Shown: positions 16,656 to 25,764 of the stretch, one piece after another
Layout of the letters: each line of letters opens with the position of its first letter
How positions within the stretch are numbered: the first letter of the stretch is position 1
From: Mesorhizobium sp. B2-1-8
GTDB lineage: Bacteria; Pseudomonadota; Alphaproteobacteria; Rhizobiales; Rhizobiaceae
NCBI RefSeq assembly: GCF_006442545.2
Contig: NZ_CP083952.1
Coordinates: forward strand, 4,379,501-4,443,500
Length of the DNA stretch: 64,000 nt
Direction: 5' to 3'
Position numbers and translations under genes: made by a program
Notes under the pieces: generated by a model
Databases searched by the model: none
Seen by the model: the letters and a program-made list of their open reading frames with translations, nothing else
Told to the model about the DNA's origin: nothing

Positions 16656-18883
16656 CCATTTCCAATTCTGTGCCGATCACACCGGACCTTATCGCCGCGC
16701 ATGGGCTGAAGCCCGACGAGTATCAGCGCATATTGGATCTGGTCGGACGCGAACCGAGCTTTACCGAACTCGGCATTTTCTCGGCGATGTGGAACGAGCA
16801 CTGCTCCTACAAATCCTCGAAGAAATGGCTGCGCACCTTGCCGACCACCGGTCCGCAGGTCATCCAAGGCCCGGGCGAGAATGCCGGCGTGGTCGACATC
16901 GGCGACGGAGACTGTGTCGTCTTCAAGATGGAAAGCCACAACCACCCGTCCTTCATCGAGCCTTATCAGGGTGCGGCGACCGGCGTTGGCGGCATCTTGC
17001 GCGACGTCTTCACCATGGGCGCGCGACCGATCGCGGCGATGAACGCGCTGCGCTTCGGTGCGCCCGACCATCCCAAGACCAGGCATCTCGTCGCCGGCGT
17101 GGTTTCCGGCGTCGGCGGCTACGGCAATGCCTTCGGCGTGCCGACGGTCGGCGGCGAGGTCAATTTCGACGCCCGCTACAACGGCAACATCCTAGTCAAC
17201 GCCTTTGCCGCGGGACTTGCCAAGACCGATGCCATCTTCCTGTCCGAGGCAAAGGGCGTCGGCCTGCCGGTCGTCTATCTCGGCGCCAAGACCGGCCGCG
17301 ACGGCGTCGGCGGCGCCACCATGGCCTCGGCCGAATTCGACGACAAGATCGACGAGAAGCGCCCGACCGTGCAGGTCGGCGACCCCTTCACCGAAAAATG
17401 CCTGTTGGAGGCCTCTCTCGAACTGATGGCCTCGGGCGCCGTGATCGCCATCCAGGACATGGGTGCGGCCGGCCTAACCTGTTCGGCGGTCGAAATGGGC
17501 GCCAAGGGCGACCTCGGCATCGAGCTCGACCTCGACAAGGTGCCGGTGCGCGAAGAGCGCATGAGCGCCTACGAGATGATGCTGTCGGAAAGCCAGGAGC
17601 GCATGCTGATGGTGCTGCGCCCCGAAAAGGAAAAGGAAGCCGAGGCGATCTTCCACAAATGGGGCCTCGACTTCGCCATCGTCGGCAAGACCACCGACGA
17701 TCTGCGCTTCCGCGTGCGGCACCAGGGCGACGAAGTCGCCGACCTGCCGATCAAGGATCTCGGCGACAAGGCTCCCGAATACGACCGCCCGTGGGTGGAG
17801 TCCAAGAAGCCGGCGCCGCTTGCCGCCAACGACATCCCGCAAGCCGACCTCGCCGATGCGCTGCTGAAGCTGCTAGGCGGACCGGACCTGTCCTCGCGTC
17901 GCTGGGTGTGGGAACAGTACGACACGCTGATCCAGGGCAATTCGCTGCAGATTCCGGGCGGGGATGCCGGCGTGGTGCGCGTGGAGGGACATCCGACCAA
18001 GGCGCTGGCCTTCTCCTCCGACGTGACGCCGCGCTACTGTGAAGCCGACCCCTATGAGGGCGGCAAGCAGGCGGTGGCCGAATGCTGGCGCAATTTGACC
18101 GCTACGGGCGCACTGCCGCTCGCTGCCACCGACAATCTCAATTTCGGCAATCCCGAACGGCCAGAGATCATGGGCCAGCTGGTCGGCGCGGTGAAGGGCA
18201 TTGGCGACGCCTGCCGGGCGCTTGGTTTCCCGATCGTGTCCGGCAACGTCTCGCTCTACAACGAAACCAACGGCCAGGGCATCCTGCCGACACCGACCAT
18301 CGGCGGCGTCGGCCTGATATCGGACTGGTCGAAGATGGCGCGGATCGGCTTTGCGGCGGAAGGCCAGATGATCCTGCTGGTCGGCGCACCGGCTTCCTGG
18401 GGAACGCATCTTGGCCAGTCGGTTTATTTCAGGGATATCCACGGTCGCAGCGATGGCCCGCCGCCGCCGGTCGATCTCGAGCACGAGAAGCGCGTCGGCG
18501 ACCATGTACGCTCGTTGATCGCGTCCGGCATCGTCACGGCGGCGCATGACGTCTCCGACGGCGGCATCGCGGTGGCGCTGGCCGAAATGGCGATGGCGTC
18601 GGGCATCGGCGCGACCGTTCCCGGACTGGTCGGTACCGATCCGATCCCGGTCTGGTTCGGCGAAGACCAGGGCCGCTATCTCCTGACGCTGTCGATCGAT
18701 CCGCATGGCGATGAATGGGACGCTATCCGCAAGCAGCAGGGCGAACTGGGCATCTTCGCGCCGTGGATCGGCTCGACGGGGGGCAACGGGCTGAAACTCG
18801 GCGATGCCAGGGCAATCCCGGTCAGCGATCTGACCGCCGCTCATGAAGGCTGGTTCCCGCGTTTCATGGATCAGGCCAATTGA
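16652..18883 (+). CDS. purL: phosphoribosylformylglycinamidine synthase subunit PurL
   Basis: The 743-residue small-type PurL makes FGAM from FGAR, ATP and ammonia from PurQ. Key segments are [17 protein letters not shown] near residue 50, the catalytic [20 protein letters not shown] near residues 92-111, and the second half-repeat [16 protein letters not shown]. Length matches the PurSQL-type enzyme rather than the 1300-residue fused form. It is separated from purS and purQ by about 4 kb of unrelated genes. A seven-codon ORF overlaps its start. Confidence 0.97.
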   Translation: MTISNSVPITPDLIAAHGLKPDEYQRILDLVGREPSFTELGIFSAMWNEHCSYKSSKKWLRTLPTTGPQVIQGPGENAGVVDIGDGDCVVFKMESHNHPSFIEPYQGAATGVGGILRDVFTMGARPIAAMNALRFGAPDHPKTRHLVAGVVSGVGGYGNAFGVPTVGGEVNFDARYNGNILVNAFAAGLAKTDAIFLSEAKGVGLPVVYLGAKTGRDGVGGATMASAEFDDKIDEKRPTVQVGDPFTEKCLLEASLELMASGAVIAIQDMGAAGLTCSAVEMGAKGDLGIELDLDKVPVREERMSAYEMMLSESQERMLMVLRPEKEKEAEAIFHKWGLDFAIVGKTTDDLRFRVRHQGDEVADLPIKDLGDKAPEYDRPWVESKKPAPLAANDIPQADLADALLKLLGGPDLSSRRWVWEQYDTLIQGNSLQIPGGDAGVVRVEGHPTKALAFSSDVTPRYCEADPYEGGKQAVAECWRNLTATGALPLAATDNLNFGNPERPEIMGQLVGAVKGIGDACRALGFPIVSGNVSLYNETNGQGILPTPTIGGVGLISDWSKMARIGFAAEGQMILLVGAPASWGTHLGQSVYFRDIHGRSDGPPPPVDLEHEKRVGDHVRSLIASGIVTAAHDVSDGGIAVALAEMAMASGIGATVPGLVGTDPIPVWFGEDQGRYLLTLSIDPHGDEWDAIRKQQGELGIFAPWIGSTGGNGLKLGDARAIPVSDLTAAHEGWFPRFMDQAN

Positions 18884-18886
18884 CGA

Positions 18887-18935
18887 GAGCATGATCCCGA
18901 AAAGTGGAAACCGGTTTTCGGAAAAGATCCTGCTC
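18887..18935. repeat. rhizobial palindromic repeat overlapping a gene start
   Basis: The segment begins GAGCATGATCCCGAAAAGTG and ends GGAAAAGATCCTGCTC, with an inner CCGGTTTTCGG. This imperfect palindrome is a very common dispersed repeat of Rhizobiales. It starts 4 bases after the purL stop, and its ATG and following codons form the N terminus of the next predicted protein. Confidence 0.85.
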
Positions 18936-19442
18936 AATCATAAGAAACTGGCCGTACGGGCGCTGCTTGCAGTCGTCTTCTGGCCGTCGCTGTTCTTCTT
19001 CTGGTGCCTCGGACCGTTCGTCTTCTTCCTGCTGTCGACGACCTCGAGTGAGGTTTGTCCCAGGCTGGAAACACGCGCCGAATTTCTCGCCGCGGCCAAC
19101 GACACGCTTCCGATGCTGGTCCTGCAGAACCTCATCTATGCGGTTCCGATCGTCTGCCTGGTGCTTTGGAACCGGCTCCTGCCGGAGCCAACGCGAGCCA
19201 GGCACATCGTCACCTGCATCAAGCTTTTCGCCGTCTCGGCTGTCTTGGGGGCCTTGTGGGAGTATGGCTCTTCGCTCGTCTGCGATGGTTACGGTCAGCC
19301 GTTCTTCTCGCCTGCCTGGCGGATGACCAGCTATTTGCCGATCGCCAACCTGGCGGTCAACACCCCGCTCTACGTGCTGGTCTTCAGCCTTGGCCGCGCC
19401 TTCTCGATGCGCGAGGATGAGCCGGCGCAGGGGCCTGGGTGA
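18891..19442 (+). CDS. membrane protein whose N terminus is repeat-derived
   Basis: The 183-residue protein begins MIPKSGNRFSEKILLNHKK, which is the translation of the palindromic repeat. It then has about four hydrophobic segments (LLAVVFWPSLFFFWCLGPFV, LVLQNLIYAVPIVCLVLW, KLFAVSAVLGALWEYGSSL, LAVNTPLYVLVFSLG). I do not recognise the family. The ribosome site before the ATG is weak. The true native start may have been lost or lie further downstream, near the first membrane segment. It follows purL by 7 bp. Confidence 0.65.
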   Translation: MIPKSGNRFSEKILLNHKKLAVRALLAVVFWPSLFFFWCLGPFVFFLLSTTSSEVCPRLETRAEFLAAANDTLPMLVLQNLIYAVPIVCLVLWNRLLPEPTRARHIVTCIKLFAVSAVLGALWEYGSSLVCDGYGQPFFSPAWRMTSYLPIANLAVNTPLYVLVFSLGRAFSMREDEPAQGPG

Positions 19443-19577
19443 AACCATCTCCTGAACACCAACGGAACGGACACCGGACGGAACCGCTTCAATCCGGATT
19501 GGAAAGGCTTTAGGCTTGTCCGACTCTCATCGCATGGGCCGCCGCGCCGCCGCCCTCCCGAAACAGGAATTTCTGCA

Positions 19578-19811
19578 ATGGCAATGGACGCCCACGACAT
19601 CGAAAAACTGATCAAGGACGGCATACCGGATGCCCGCGTGACGATCCGCGACCTCGCCGGCGACGGCGACCATTACGCGGCCGAAGTCGTGGCCGAGAGC
19701 TTTCGGGGAAAAAGCCGCGTCCAGCAGCACCAGATGGTCTATGACGCACTGAAGGGCAATATGGGCGGCGTGCTGCATGCGCTGGCGCTGCAGACCAGCG
19801 TTCCCGACTGA
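19578..19811 (+). CDS. BolA-family protein
   Basis: The 77-residue protein is a short BolA (BolA2/YrbA-like): [20 protein letters not shown], then [20 protein letters not shown], and the conserved His in [12 protein letters not shown]. BolA proteins bind [2Fe-2S] clusters together with monothiol glutaredoxins. The next gene, 151 bp downstream on the same strand, is exactly such a glutaredoxin, so the two likely form an iron-sulfur sensing or transfer pair. Confidence 0.94.
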   Translation: MAMDAHDIEKLIKDGIPDARVTIRDLAGDGDHYAAEVVAESFRGKSRVQQHQMVYDALKGNMGGVLHALALQTSVPD

Positions 19812-19962
19812 GGCATTCCCACCCGACACGCTTGGCCCAAAACGGCCCATTCTTTGCGCCATTCGGGTGATGGCATGGCTAAAGTCTTGTTTCGGGCAAC
19901 CTATGGGTTTATTTGAAAGACATGCTTCGAGCCTGACTCCCACAGGCGTGAAAGGATATTCC

Positions 19963-20298
19963 ATGAGCGGTATCAACGACTACATCGACAATGAAGTGAA
20001 GGGCAACGACGTCGTCCTTTTCATGAAGGGTACGCCCGGCTTCCCGCAATGCGGGTTTTCCGGCCAGGTCGTGCAGATCCTCGACTATATCGGCGCCGAC
20101 TATAAAGGCGTGAACGTCCTGGACTCGGCCGAGCTGCGCCAGGGCATCAAGGACTATTCCAACTGGCCGACGATCCCGCAGCTCTACGTCAAGGGCGAAT
20201 TCGTCGGCGGCTGCGACATCATCCGCGAAATGTTCCAGGCCGGCGAGTTGCAGACCTTCCTGGTCGAGAAGGGCGTGAGCGTCAAAGGCGCCGCCTGA
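19963..20298 (+). CDS. grxD: monothiol glutaredoxin (Grx4 type)
   Basis: The 111-residue protein has the CGFS active site at residues 30-33 in [14 protein letters not shown], plus [20 protein letters not shown], the glutathione- and partner-binding region. Monothiol CGFS glutaredoxins carry a glutathione-ligated [2Fe-2S] cluster and hand it to targets or to BolA. The ATG at 19963 fits the family start. It is paired with the upstream bolA-like gene and followed by a good terminator. Confidence 0.95.
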   Translation: MSGINDYIDNEVKGNDVVLFMKGTPGFPQCGFSGQVVQILDYIGADYKGVNVLDSAELRQGIKDYSNWPTIPQLYVKGEFVGGCDIIREMFQAGELQTFLVEKGVSVKGAA

Positions 20299-20400
20299 CT
20301 TCAGTATCGGGCATGTCGATATCGACATGCCCCGGCCACCGGGGCGGCCCCACCTCGGCAATTTTTTACATCCCGGATCCCGGGACCAGGACGAGCCAAT

Positions 20401-20428
20401 GCGCCGGCCCGCCGGCGCGTTTTCGTTT
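20401..20428 (+). terminator. intrinsic terminator after grxD
   Basis: GCGCCGGC-CC-GCCGGCGC (20401-20418) forms a very GC-rich hairpin followed by GTTTTCGTTT. It lies about 100 bp after grxD and just before the MFS gene start. Confidence 0.7.
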
Positions 20429-20445
20429 GAGAGATCGGACTTGCC

Positions 20446-21768
20446 GTGGACCAGCAGAAATCAGCGCCGGAATGGGCAAGCACCTTGCCCGGGGCAAGCA
20501 CCTTGCCCGGGGCAAGCACCTTGCCCGGGGCAAGCATCTTGCCCATTCCGCGCTGGGAGTTCATCGCGCTCTGCGCCGCGCTGATGGCGCTCAATTCGCT
20601 GGCCATCGACATCATGCTGCCGGCGCTGCAGCAGATCGGCGCCTCGCTCGGCGTCGAGAATGAAAACCACCGGCAATATGTGATCACCGCCTACATACTG
20701 GGTTTCGGCGGCGGCCAACTGTTCTTCGGGCCGATCTCGGACCGGTTCGGACGCCGTTCGCCGCTCGTCGCCGGCCTGATCATCTATGTGGCGGCGGCCG
20801 CAGCGGCCGCCATCGCGCCGAGCTTTGAAACACTTTTGATATGCCGCGCCGTGCAAGGCATTGGCGCGGCCGCCACGCGCGTCATCGCGGTCTCGATCGT
20901 GCGCGATACATTCGATGGCCGGCGTATGGCCGAAGTCATGTCGCTGATCTTCATGGTGTTCATGGCGATCCCGGTCGTGGCACCAGGCATCGGCCAGTTC
21001 ATCATGCTGTTCGCGACCTGGCATTGGATATTCGTCACCATGGCCGTCGGCGCCCTGGTCGTGTCGGCATGGTCGCTGCTGCGCCTGCCCGAGACGCTGC
21101 ATCCCGAATACCGCCGGCAACTGACGGTATCCTCCATTGTCGGCGGCTTCCGCATCGTGCTCACCAACCGCATCGCGCTCTGCTATGCCTTCGCCAGCAC
21201 GTTCATCTTCGGCGCCATGTTCGGCTTCATCGCCTCGGCGCAGCAGATCTATGTCAACGTCTTCGACGTCGGCGAGATGTTCCCCGTCATCTTCGCCGGT
21301 GTCGCGGGCGTGCTCGCCTTCTCCAATTATCTCAACTCGCGCCTCGTCGGCCGCGTCGGCATGCGCCGCCTGTCGCAAAGCGCGCTGCTGCTGTTTCTGG
21401 TGATCAGCCTGGCCTGGCTGGTGGTTTCACTCGAAACGAAGATGCCGCTCTGGCTGTTCATCACCTTCTTTGCCGGCGCCATGCTACCGTTTGGCTGCCT
21501 CGGCGCCAATTTCAACGCATTGGCCATGGAGCCACTTGGCCAATTGGCCGGAACGGCGTCGTCCATCCTGGGTTTCATGCAGACGTTTCTCGGCGGCATT
21601 CTCGGCACGCTGATCGGTCAGGCTTTCAACGGCACGGTGACGCCGCTGGCCGCTGGGTTCTGCAGCGTCTCGGTTGCCGCGCTGCTGATGATCCTGATTG
21701 CCGAGCGCGGCAAGATGTTCCAGCCGCAGAACGCCCCCGTCTCAGGGCACGTCACCGACCTGCACTGA
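20446..21768 (+). CDS. Bcr/CflA-like MFS drug transporter with repeated N terminus
   Basis: The 440-residue protein has about 12 membrane segments and Bcr/CflA features: LAIDIMLPALQQIGASLG in the first segment, FGPISDRFGRRSPLVAG in the loop 2-3 signature and GIGAAATRVIAVSIVRDTFD. These transporters export drugs or sulfonamide-like compounds with proton exchange. The start is GTG at 20446. Residues 11-34 are four ASTLPG-type repeats coming from an 18-bp DNA array, in the cytoplasmic N terminus before the first membrane segment. The ribosome site is weak. Confidence 0.88.
   Translation: MDQQKSAPEWASTLPGASTLPGASTLPGASILPIPRWEFIALCAALMALNSLAIDIMLPALQQIGASLGVENENHRQYVITAYILGFGGGQLFFGPISDRFGRRSPLVAGLIIYVAAAAAAAIAPSFETLLICRAVQGIGAAATRVIAVSIVRDTFDGRRMAEVMSLIFMVFMAIPVVAPGIGQFIMLFATWHWIFVTMAVGALVVSAWSLLRLPETLHPEYRRQLTVSSIVGGFRIVLTNRIALCYAFASTFIFGAMFGFIASAQQIYVNVFDVGEMFPVIFAGVAGVLAFSNYLNSRLVGRVGMRRLSQSALLLFLVISLAWLVVSLETKMPLWLFITFFAGAMLPFGCLGANFNALAMEPLGQLAGTASSILGFMQTFLGGILGTLIGQAFNGTVTPLAAGFCSVSVAALLMILIAERGKMFQPQNAPVSGHVTDLH
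20462..20555. repeat. palindromic 18-bp minisatellite inside the MFS gene
   Basis: Three exact 18-bp units (20476-20493, 20494-20511, 20512-20529; GCAAGCACCTTGCCCGGG) are followed by a diverged fourth (20530-20547). Each unit contains the inverted repeat GGGCAAG-CAC-CTTGCCC. The flanks CGGAATGGGCAAG and CTTGCCCATTCCG are also inverse copies, so the whole array is one nested palindrome. It codes in frame for ASTLPG repeats. Confidence 0.95.
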
Positions 21769-21797
21769 GACAACACACGCCTTGAGTTTTGTTCGGC

Positions 21798-22226
21798 TTA
21801 AAGCCAAGCCGGGGCCAAGCGACGTGCGTCAGGATGTATCTTCGAGCGAGCCGTGAAGCGAGGAGAAAGCATTCGCCCCGCGATCGCCCCGCCCATGCCA
21901 TCTGAAAAGGGCAACGGTAGAGCGTCGTCGAGTGCCTTGATGATGGATGCCACGAAGGCACGGCCGAGCTGGGAATCGGTCCCTAAGTCAGAATAGGTGG
22001 CACGAGGCTTGCCGATCAGCGTGCCGTTGCGGCGAAGCGAGAACCGCAGTGTCAAAGACATGCCCGCGGTTCCTGGCGGCGGCTGCCAGCACGCATAGAT
22101 GGCGTCCGACATCTCCTTGATGGTGTCGATGGGATCGGTGCTACGGCAGGGGCGCTCTTGCGGGAGCGCCTCGTTGCAATTCGCAAACAAGGTAAGTGCC
22201 GCAAAAACCGCGAACCGACGTTTCAT
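21798..22226 (-). CDS. exported protein, TonB-C-like fold possible
   Basis: The 142-residue protein starts MKRRFAVFAALTLFANCNEA with a signal peptide; the ATG at 22226 was chosen for this. The mature part has Cys residues (RPCRST, IYACWQPP) and a pattern like rhizobial periplasmic proteins with a TonB/TolA C-terminal-like domain: MSLTLRFSLRRNGTLIGKPR and AFVASIIKALDDALPLPF. I cannot assign a partner. It converges on the MFS gene with a 29-bp gap and follows an inositol-phosphatase-like gene on the opposite reading order. Confidence 0.7.
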   Translation of the reverse strand: MKRRFAVFAALTLFANCNEALPQERPCRSTDPIDTIKEMSDAIYACWQPPPGTAGMSLTLRFSLRRNGTLIGKPRATYSDLGTDSQLGRAFVASIIKALDDALPLPFSDGMGGAIAGRMLSPRFTARSKIHPDARRLAPAWL

Positions 22227-22295
22227 TCGAGAGCCTCCGCCAGAACGCAAGGGTTCGACCGTACAACCCAACAGTTCAAGCCCCAGGAATTGATC

Positions 22296-23123
22296 CTATT
22301 CCGCCCACAGCTCGCGGCGCAGTTCCTGCCAGCAGTCCTGGTCCGGCGCGACAAGCAGGCCGCCGTCGACATGCGAGGGCAGATAGGCGCTGCCGTCGAC
22401 ACGCGCTGCATGGCCGCCGGCTTCCTGATGGATCAGCACGCCGGGCAGATGATCCCAGGGCATCAGCTTGTTGTAGACGACAAAATGCGCATGTCCGCTG
22501 GCCAGCAGGCGATATTCGTGCGCGGCGCAGCGATAGGCGAACTGCGACAGTGCCTTGGTCTGATTGCGCGCAAGGCGTGAACGCTCCGGTTCCTCGAGAT
22601 ATTGCCAGGAGACCGCGCCGGTCATTTGCGAGATCGGCACGGGCGGCGCCACATGCACTTTCTCCAGGCTGCCATGTGCATGCCTGATATGGCTGCCGGC
22701 ACCCCTGGCCGCGATCAGCCAATCCTTGCCCACCGGATCATGGATGATGCCCGCGACCGTCTCGCCGCTGACCACGACCGCCAGCATGACGCCGAACAGC
22801 GGTACGCCGGATGCGAAATTGAAGGTGCCGTCCACCGGATCGATGGTGAATGCCAGTTCGGCGTCGCCCAAGCCGTCGAGCAGCGCCGGATTGTCGGAGC
22901 AGGCCTCCTCACCCACCACCATGGCCGAGGGATAGCGCTCGCGCAGCCTGGCGGTGATCAGCCGCTCGGCGTTGACATCGGCCTCCGTCACCAGGTCTGC
23001 GGCGGAAGTCTTCTGCCTGATATCGCCATCGCTCAATCGTCGAAAGCGCGGCATGATTTCGGCTTGGGCTGCCTCGGCCAGAATGCCGGCCAGCCAGTCG
23101 ATCGCGGTATCGTCAAATGTCAT
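22296..23123 (-). CDS. inositol monophosphatase family protein
   Basis: The 275-residue protein has the metal-binding motifs of the IMPase/CysQ superfamily: [25 protein letters not shown] and the C-terminal [17 protein letters not shown]. It would remove phosphate from inositol phosphate, 3'-phosphoadenosine 5'-phosphate or a similar substrate. The ATG at 23123 lies 11 bp inside the 3' end of ttcA, which points to translational coupling, but a metabolic link to tRNA thiolation is not known. Confidence 0.9.
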   Translation of the reverse strand: MTFDDTAIDWLAGILAEAAQAEIMPRFRRLSDGDIRQKTSAADLVTEADVNAERLITARLRERYPSAMVVGEEACSDNPALLDGLGDAELAFTIDPVDGTFNFASGVPLFGVMLAVVVSGETVAGIIHDPVGKDWLIAARGAGSHIRHAHGSLEKVHVAPPVPISQMTGAVSWQYLEEPERSRLARNQTKALSQFAYRCAAHEYRLLASGHAHFVVYNKLMPWDHLPGVLIHQEAGGHAARVDGSAYLPSHVDGGLLVAPDQDCWQELRRELWAE

Positions 23124-24000
23124 CGGGAATATCTTGCCTGATCGCGAGGGTTTCATTGAGGGCGGCGAAATCGAACAGCTTTCGGTCGAGCAAATGCGAC
23201 GGCCTGGTGTTGGACAGAGCACGAACCATCGTGTCCTTGCGGCCAGGCATCCGCTTTTCGATGTCTTCGAGCATCGCCTTCATGGCGTTGCGCTGCAGCC
23301 CTTCCTGGCTGCCGCAGAGGTCGCAGGGGATGATCGGGAACCGCATCGCGGCGGCGAATTTCTCCAGATCGACCTCGGCGCAGTAGCTGAGCGGCCGCAA
23401 CACCATGACGTCGCCGTCGTCGTTGAGCAGTTTTGGCGGCATGGCGGCAAGCCGGCCGCCATGGAACAGGTTCATGAAGAAGGTTTCGAGAATATCCTCG
23501 CGATGATGGCCGAGGACTAGGGCCGAACATCCCTCCTCACGCGCGATCCGGTAGAGATGGCCGCGCCGCAGCCGCGAGCAGAGCGAGCAATAGGTGCTGC
23601 CTTCGGGGAGCTTGCCGGTGACGACCGAATAGGTGTCCCGGTATTCGATCCGGTGGGCTATGCCGTTGGCGTCGAGGTAGTCAGGCAGGATGTGCTTGGG
23701 GAAATTCGGCTGGCCCTGGTCGAGATTGCAGGCCAGCAACTCGACCGGCAGCAGCCCGCGCCATTTCATGTCCAGCAGCAAGGCTAGCAAGCCGTAAGAG
23801 TCCTTGCCGCCCGACAGCGCCACCAGCCAGCGCTCGCCGGGCTTCACCATCGAGAAGTCCTCGATCGCCTGGCGGGTCTGCCGCAGCAGCCGCTTGCGCA
23901 ATTTGTTGAACTCGACCGAGGACGGCACCTCGGCGAACAGCGGGTGGGAGCCGCCTTCGGCGGCCGGTTCAAGTGTTTCGATGTCTGGCTGCATGTTCAT
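23113..24000 (-). CDS. ttcA: tRNA 2-thiocytidine biosynthesis protein TtcA
   Basis: The 295-residue protein has the PP-loop SGGKDS at residues 63-68 and the two CXXC pairs of TtcA ([10 protein letters not shown] and CDLCGSQEG), which hold a [4Fe-4S] cluster. It adds sulfur to cytidine 32 of tRNA using ATP and a sulfur donor from cysteine desulfurase. Length is typical. The 3' end overlaps the inositol-phosphatase-like gene by 11 bp. Confidence 0.95.
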   Translation of the reverse strand: MNMQPDIETLEPAAEGGSHPLFAEVPSSVEFNKLRKRLLRQTRQAIEDFSMVKPGERWLVALSGGKDSYGLLALLLDMKWRGLLPVELLACNLDQGQPNFPKHILPDYLDANGIAHRIEYRDTYSVVTGKLPEGSTYCSLCSRLRRGHLYRIAREEGCSALVLGHHREDILETFFMNLFHGGRLAAMPPKLLNDDGDVMVLRPLSYCAEVDLEKFAAAMRFPIIPCDLCGSQEGLQRNAMKAMLEDIEKRMPGRKDTMVRALSNTRPSHLLDRKLFDFAALNETLAIRQDIPDDI

Positions 24001-24094
24001 GGCGCGACGGCCCCGGATGTGACTTCCGCCGGCTTAGCGCATTGGCCGGAAAATCGAAATTGATTTCAGCGACACGCCGCAAAGCGGATGCCTG

Positions 24095-24127
24095 AAACAA
24101 AAAGGCCGCCTCGATGGGCGGCCTTTC
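24095..24127 (-). terminator. intrinsic terminator of rpsD
   Basis: On the minus strand, AAAGGCCGCC-CATCGA-GGCGGCCTTT forms a strong stem followed by TTGTTTC. It lies 24 bp after the rpsD stop. Confidence 0.92.
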
Positions 24128-24150
24128 CGGTATCGCAGAAAAGCGTTCGC

Positions 24151-24768
24151 TTAGCGCGAATAGAATTCGACGACCAGGTTCGGTTCCATCTGCACGGCGA
24201 ACGGAACGTCGGCGAGGCCCGGGATGCGGGAGAAGGTCGCGACCATCTTGTTGTGATCGGCATCGATGTAGTCCGGCACGTCGCGCTCGGCGAGGCCGAC
24301 CGACTCAAGGACGATGACCAGCTGCTTCGACTTTTCGCGCACTTCGACGACATCGCCCGGCTTGCAGCGGTACGAGCCGATGTTGACGCGCTTGCCGTTG
24401 ACGTTGACGTGGCCGTGGTTGACGAACTGGCGGGCGGCGAAGATGGTCGGTACGAACTTGGCGCGGTAGACGACCGCGTCGAGACGCGATTCGAGCAGGC
24501 CGATCAGGTTCTCCGAGGTGTCGCCCTTGCGGCGGTCGGCCTCTTCATAGACCTTGCGGAACTGCTTTTCCGAAACGTCGCCATAGTGACCCTTCAGTTT
24601 CTGCTTGGCGCGCAGCTGCAGGCCGAAGTCGGAAAGCTTGCCCTTGCGGCGCTGGCCATGCTGGCCGGGGCCGTATTCACGCTTGTTGACCGGGGACTTC
24701 GGGCGGCCCCAGATATTTTCGCCGAGACGGCGGTCGATCTTGTATTTCGCGGATTCGCGCTTGCTCAT
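24151..24768 (-). CDS. rpsD: 30S ribosomal protein S4
   Basis: The 205-residue protein is S4, a primary 16S rRNA binder. It shows the N-terminal [20 protein letters not shown], the [17 protein letters not shown] segment and the S4 RNA-binding domain ([20 protein letters not shown]). It stands alone, not in the alpha operon, as is usual in rhizobia. A stable hairpin lies in the 5' leader at 24861-24891, about 93 bp before the start, and a strong terminator follows. Confidence 0.98.
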   Translation of the reverse strand: MSKRESAKYKIDRRLGENIWGRPKSPVNKREYGPGQHGQRRKGKLSDFGLQLRAKQKLKGHYGDVSEKQFRKVYEEADRRKGDTSENLIGLLESRLDAVVYRAKFVPTIFAARQFVNHGHVNVNGKRVNIGSYRCKPGDVVEVREKSKQLVIVLESVGLAERDVPDYIDADHNKMVATFSRIPGLADVPFAVQMEPNLVVEFYSR

Positions 24769-25143
24769 CGCATTCCCTTTTCAAAACAACACACCCGGCA
24801 CCTCATGGTCCGGGTGAAGGAAACGCGCCCTCCTCTGGCCTCCGTTTTCGAGACCTGACAGGGTTTTCCCACGCAACGCGGCGGAAAACCCACGGGACAC
24901 GTCAGTTCAAACAAGATCGGAAACGACTGTCGTGACAGATCTTGCGTATACAAAACAAACACCGGACATCGCTGCCCGGCGTTGGCGGCTGGTTAAACCG
25001 AGATTTAACCGGTGTCAAGCTTGTGAGTGGCGCGGCGTGGCGCAACCGTATAGCGTTTAGGGCGTTGATGCGATGCCGGATGTGGCGGGAGGTTTGCGCC
25101 AGCGGCACCAAGAAGGGACTGGAGCTAGAGGAGCCCAATTTGC
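24769..25143. other. 375-bp gap with an rpsD leader hairpin
   Basis: GGGTTTTCC (24861-24869) and GGAAAACCC (24883-24891) are exact inverse copies around a 13-base loop, in the presumed 5' leader of rpsD on the minus strand. S4 represses its own translation in many bacteria through leader RNA structure, so this is a possible regulatory element, by inference only. The right part should hold the promoter of the small secreted protein gene at 25144. No gene is seen. Confidence 0.45.
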
Positions 25144-25338
25144 ATGAAGAAGTTCTTCCTTACCCTGGCAGGCGCCGCGGTGCTTGCAGGATCGATGGCG
25201 GTGGCCCCGGAGCCGGCCATGGCGCGCCATTGGCATGGCCATAGACAGGTCTGCCGCGTCATCGTCAAAAAGAGAGTGGTGTGGCGGCATGGTCATCGCA
25301 GGGTGATCGTCGAGAGAGTACGGCGCTGCCGCTGGTAG
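25144..25338 (+). CDS. small secreted His/Arg-rich basic protein
   Basis: The 64-residue protein has a signal peptide (MKKFFLTLAGAAVLAGSMAV, cut near AMA-RHW) and a mature part of about 36 residues rich in Arg, His, Val and Trp with two cysteines (QVCRVIVKKRVVWRHGHRR, then a terminal VRRCRW). The two Cys could form a disulfide in the periplasm. Similar short exported basic proteins occur in rhizobia with no set function. A ribosome site (GGAG, 25128-25132) and a strong terminator support a real single-gene unit. Confidence 0.8.
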   Translation: MKKFFLTLAGAAVLAGSMAVAPEPAMARHWHGHRQVCRVIVKKRVVWRHGHRRVIVERVRRCRW

Positions 25339-25360
25339 GCATTTCAACGCGACAATCCCA

Positions 25361-25389
25361 AGGCCAGCGAACCGTCGCTGGCCTTTTTT
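25361..25389 (+). terminator. intrinsic terminator of the secreted basic protein gene
   Basis: GGCCAGCGA (25362-25370) and TCGCTGGCC (25375-25383) form a 9-bp stem followed by six T residues. It lies 23 bp after the stop codon. Confidence 0.93.
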
Positions 25390-25423
25390 CATTCCAAGGT
25401 AGTCTGGCTCGAAGCGCTCGATC

Positions 25424-25606
25424 CTAGGATTTTTTCGCCGGTAATCCCTTACGCTTCGTTTCGGCGAATTCCTCGAGCTGCTTTTCGCTCATCGATTCAT
25501 ACATGCCCTTGGAAGCGCCTTTGAGTTCGCTTTTCTTGGTCTCGCCGCGTTTGGCGGAGAGTGCGGCGCCGGCGGCCTTCTGCTGGGCTTTCGAGGTGGC
25601 TGGCAT
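25424..25606 (-). CDS. DUF3008 small basic protein
   Basis: The 60-residue protein starts MPATSKAQQKAAGAALSAKR and continues KKSELKGASKGMYESMSEKQLEEFAETKRKG (shown across two parts of the DUF3008 family pattern). The ATG at 25606 has AAGGAG eight bases upstream. Family members are small, Lys/Ala-rich and of unknown function, often stress-linked in rhizobia and other soil bacteria. It diverges from the RNB nuclease gene. Confidence 0.85.
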   Translation of the reverse strand: MPATSKAQQKAAGAALSAKRGETKKSELKGASKGMYESMSEKQLEEFAETKRKGLPAKKS

Positions 25607-25764
25607 GGCGGGTTCTCCTTTGCTGTCAAGAGAAACGCCGCGTTTCGGCGGCGGTTCCAGCGCCGGTGGCTCGTTCCGGTCCACCCGGTGGCAGCCGGTG
25701 GCCGGCCTTGGCGATTTTCGTTGGCAGCCTTCCCGTGTCCGGAACCCCAGTGTAGGACGGCTGA

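Noticed and set aside
20301..20687. 128-codon minus-strand frame over the minisatellite
   Set aside because: Its APGKVL repeats are the antisense of the in-frame array of the MFS gene; no start signal is seen.
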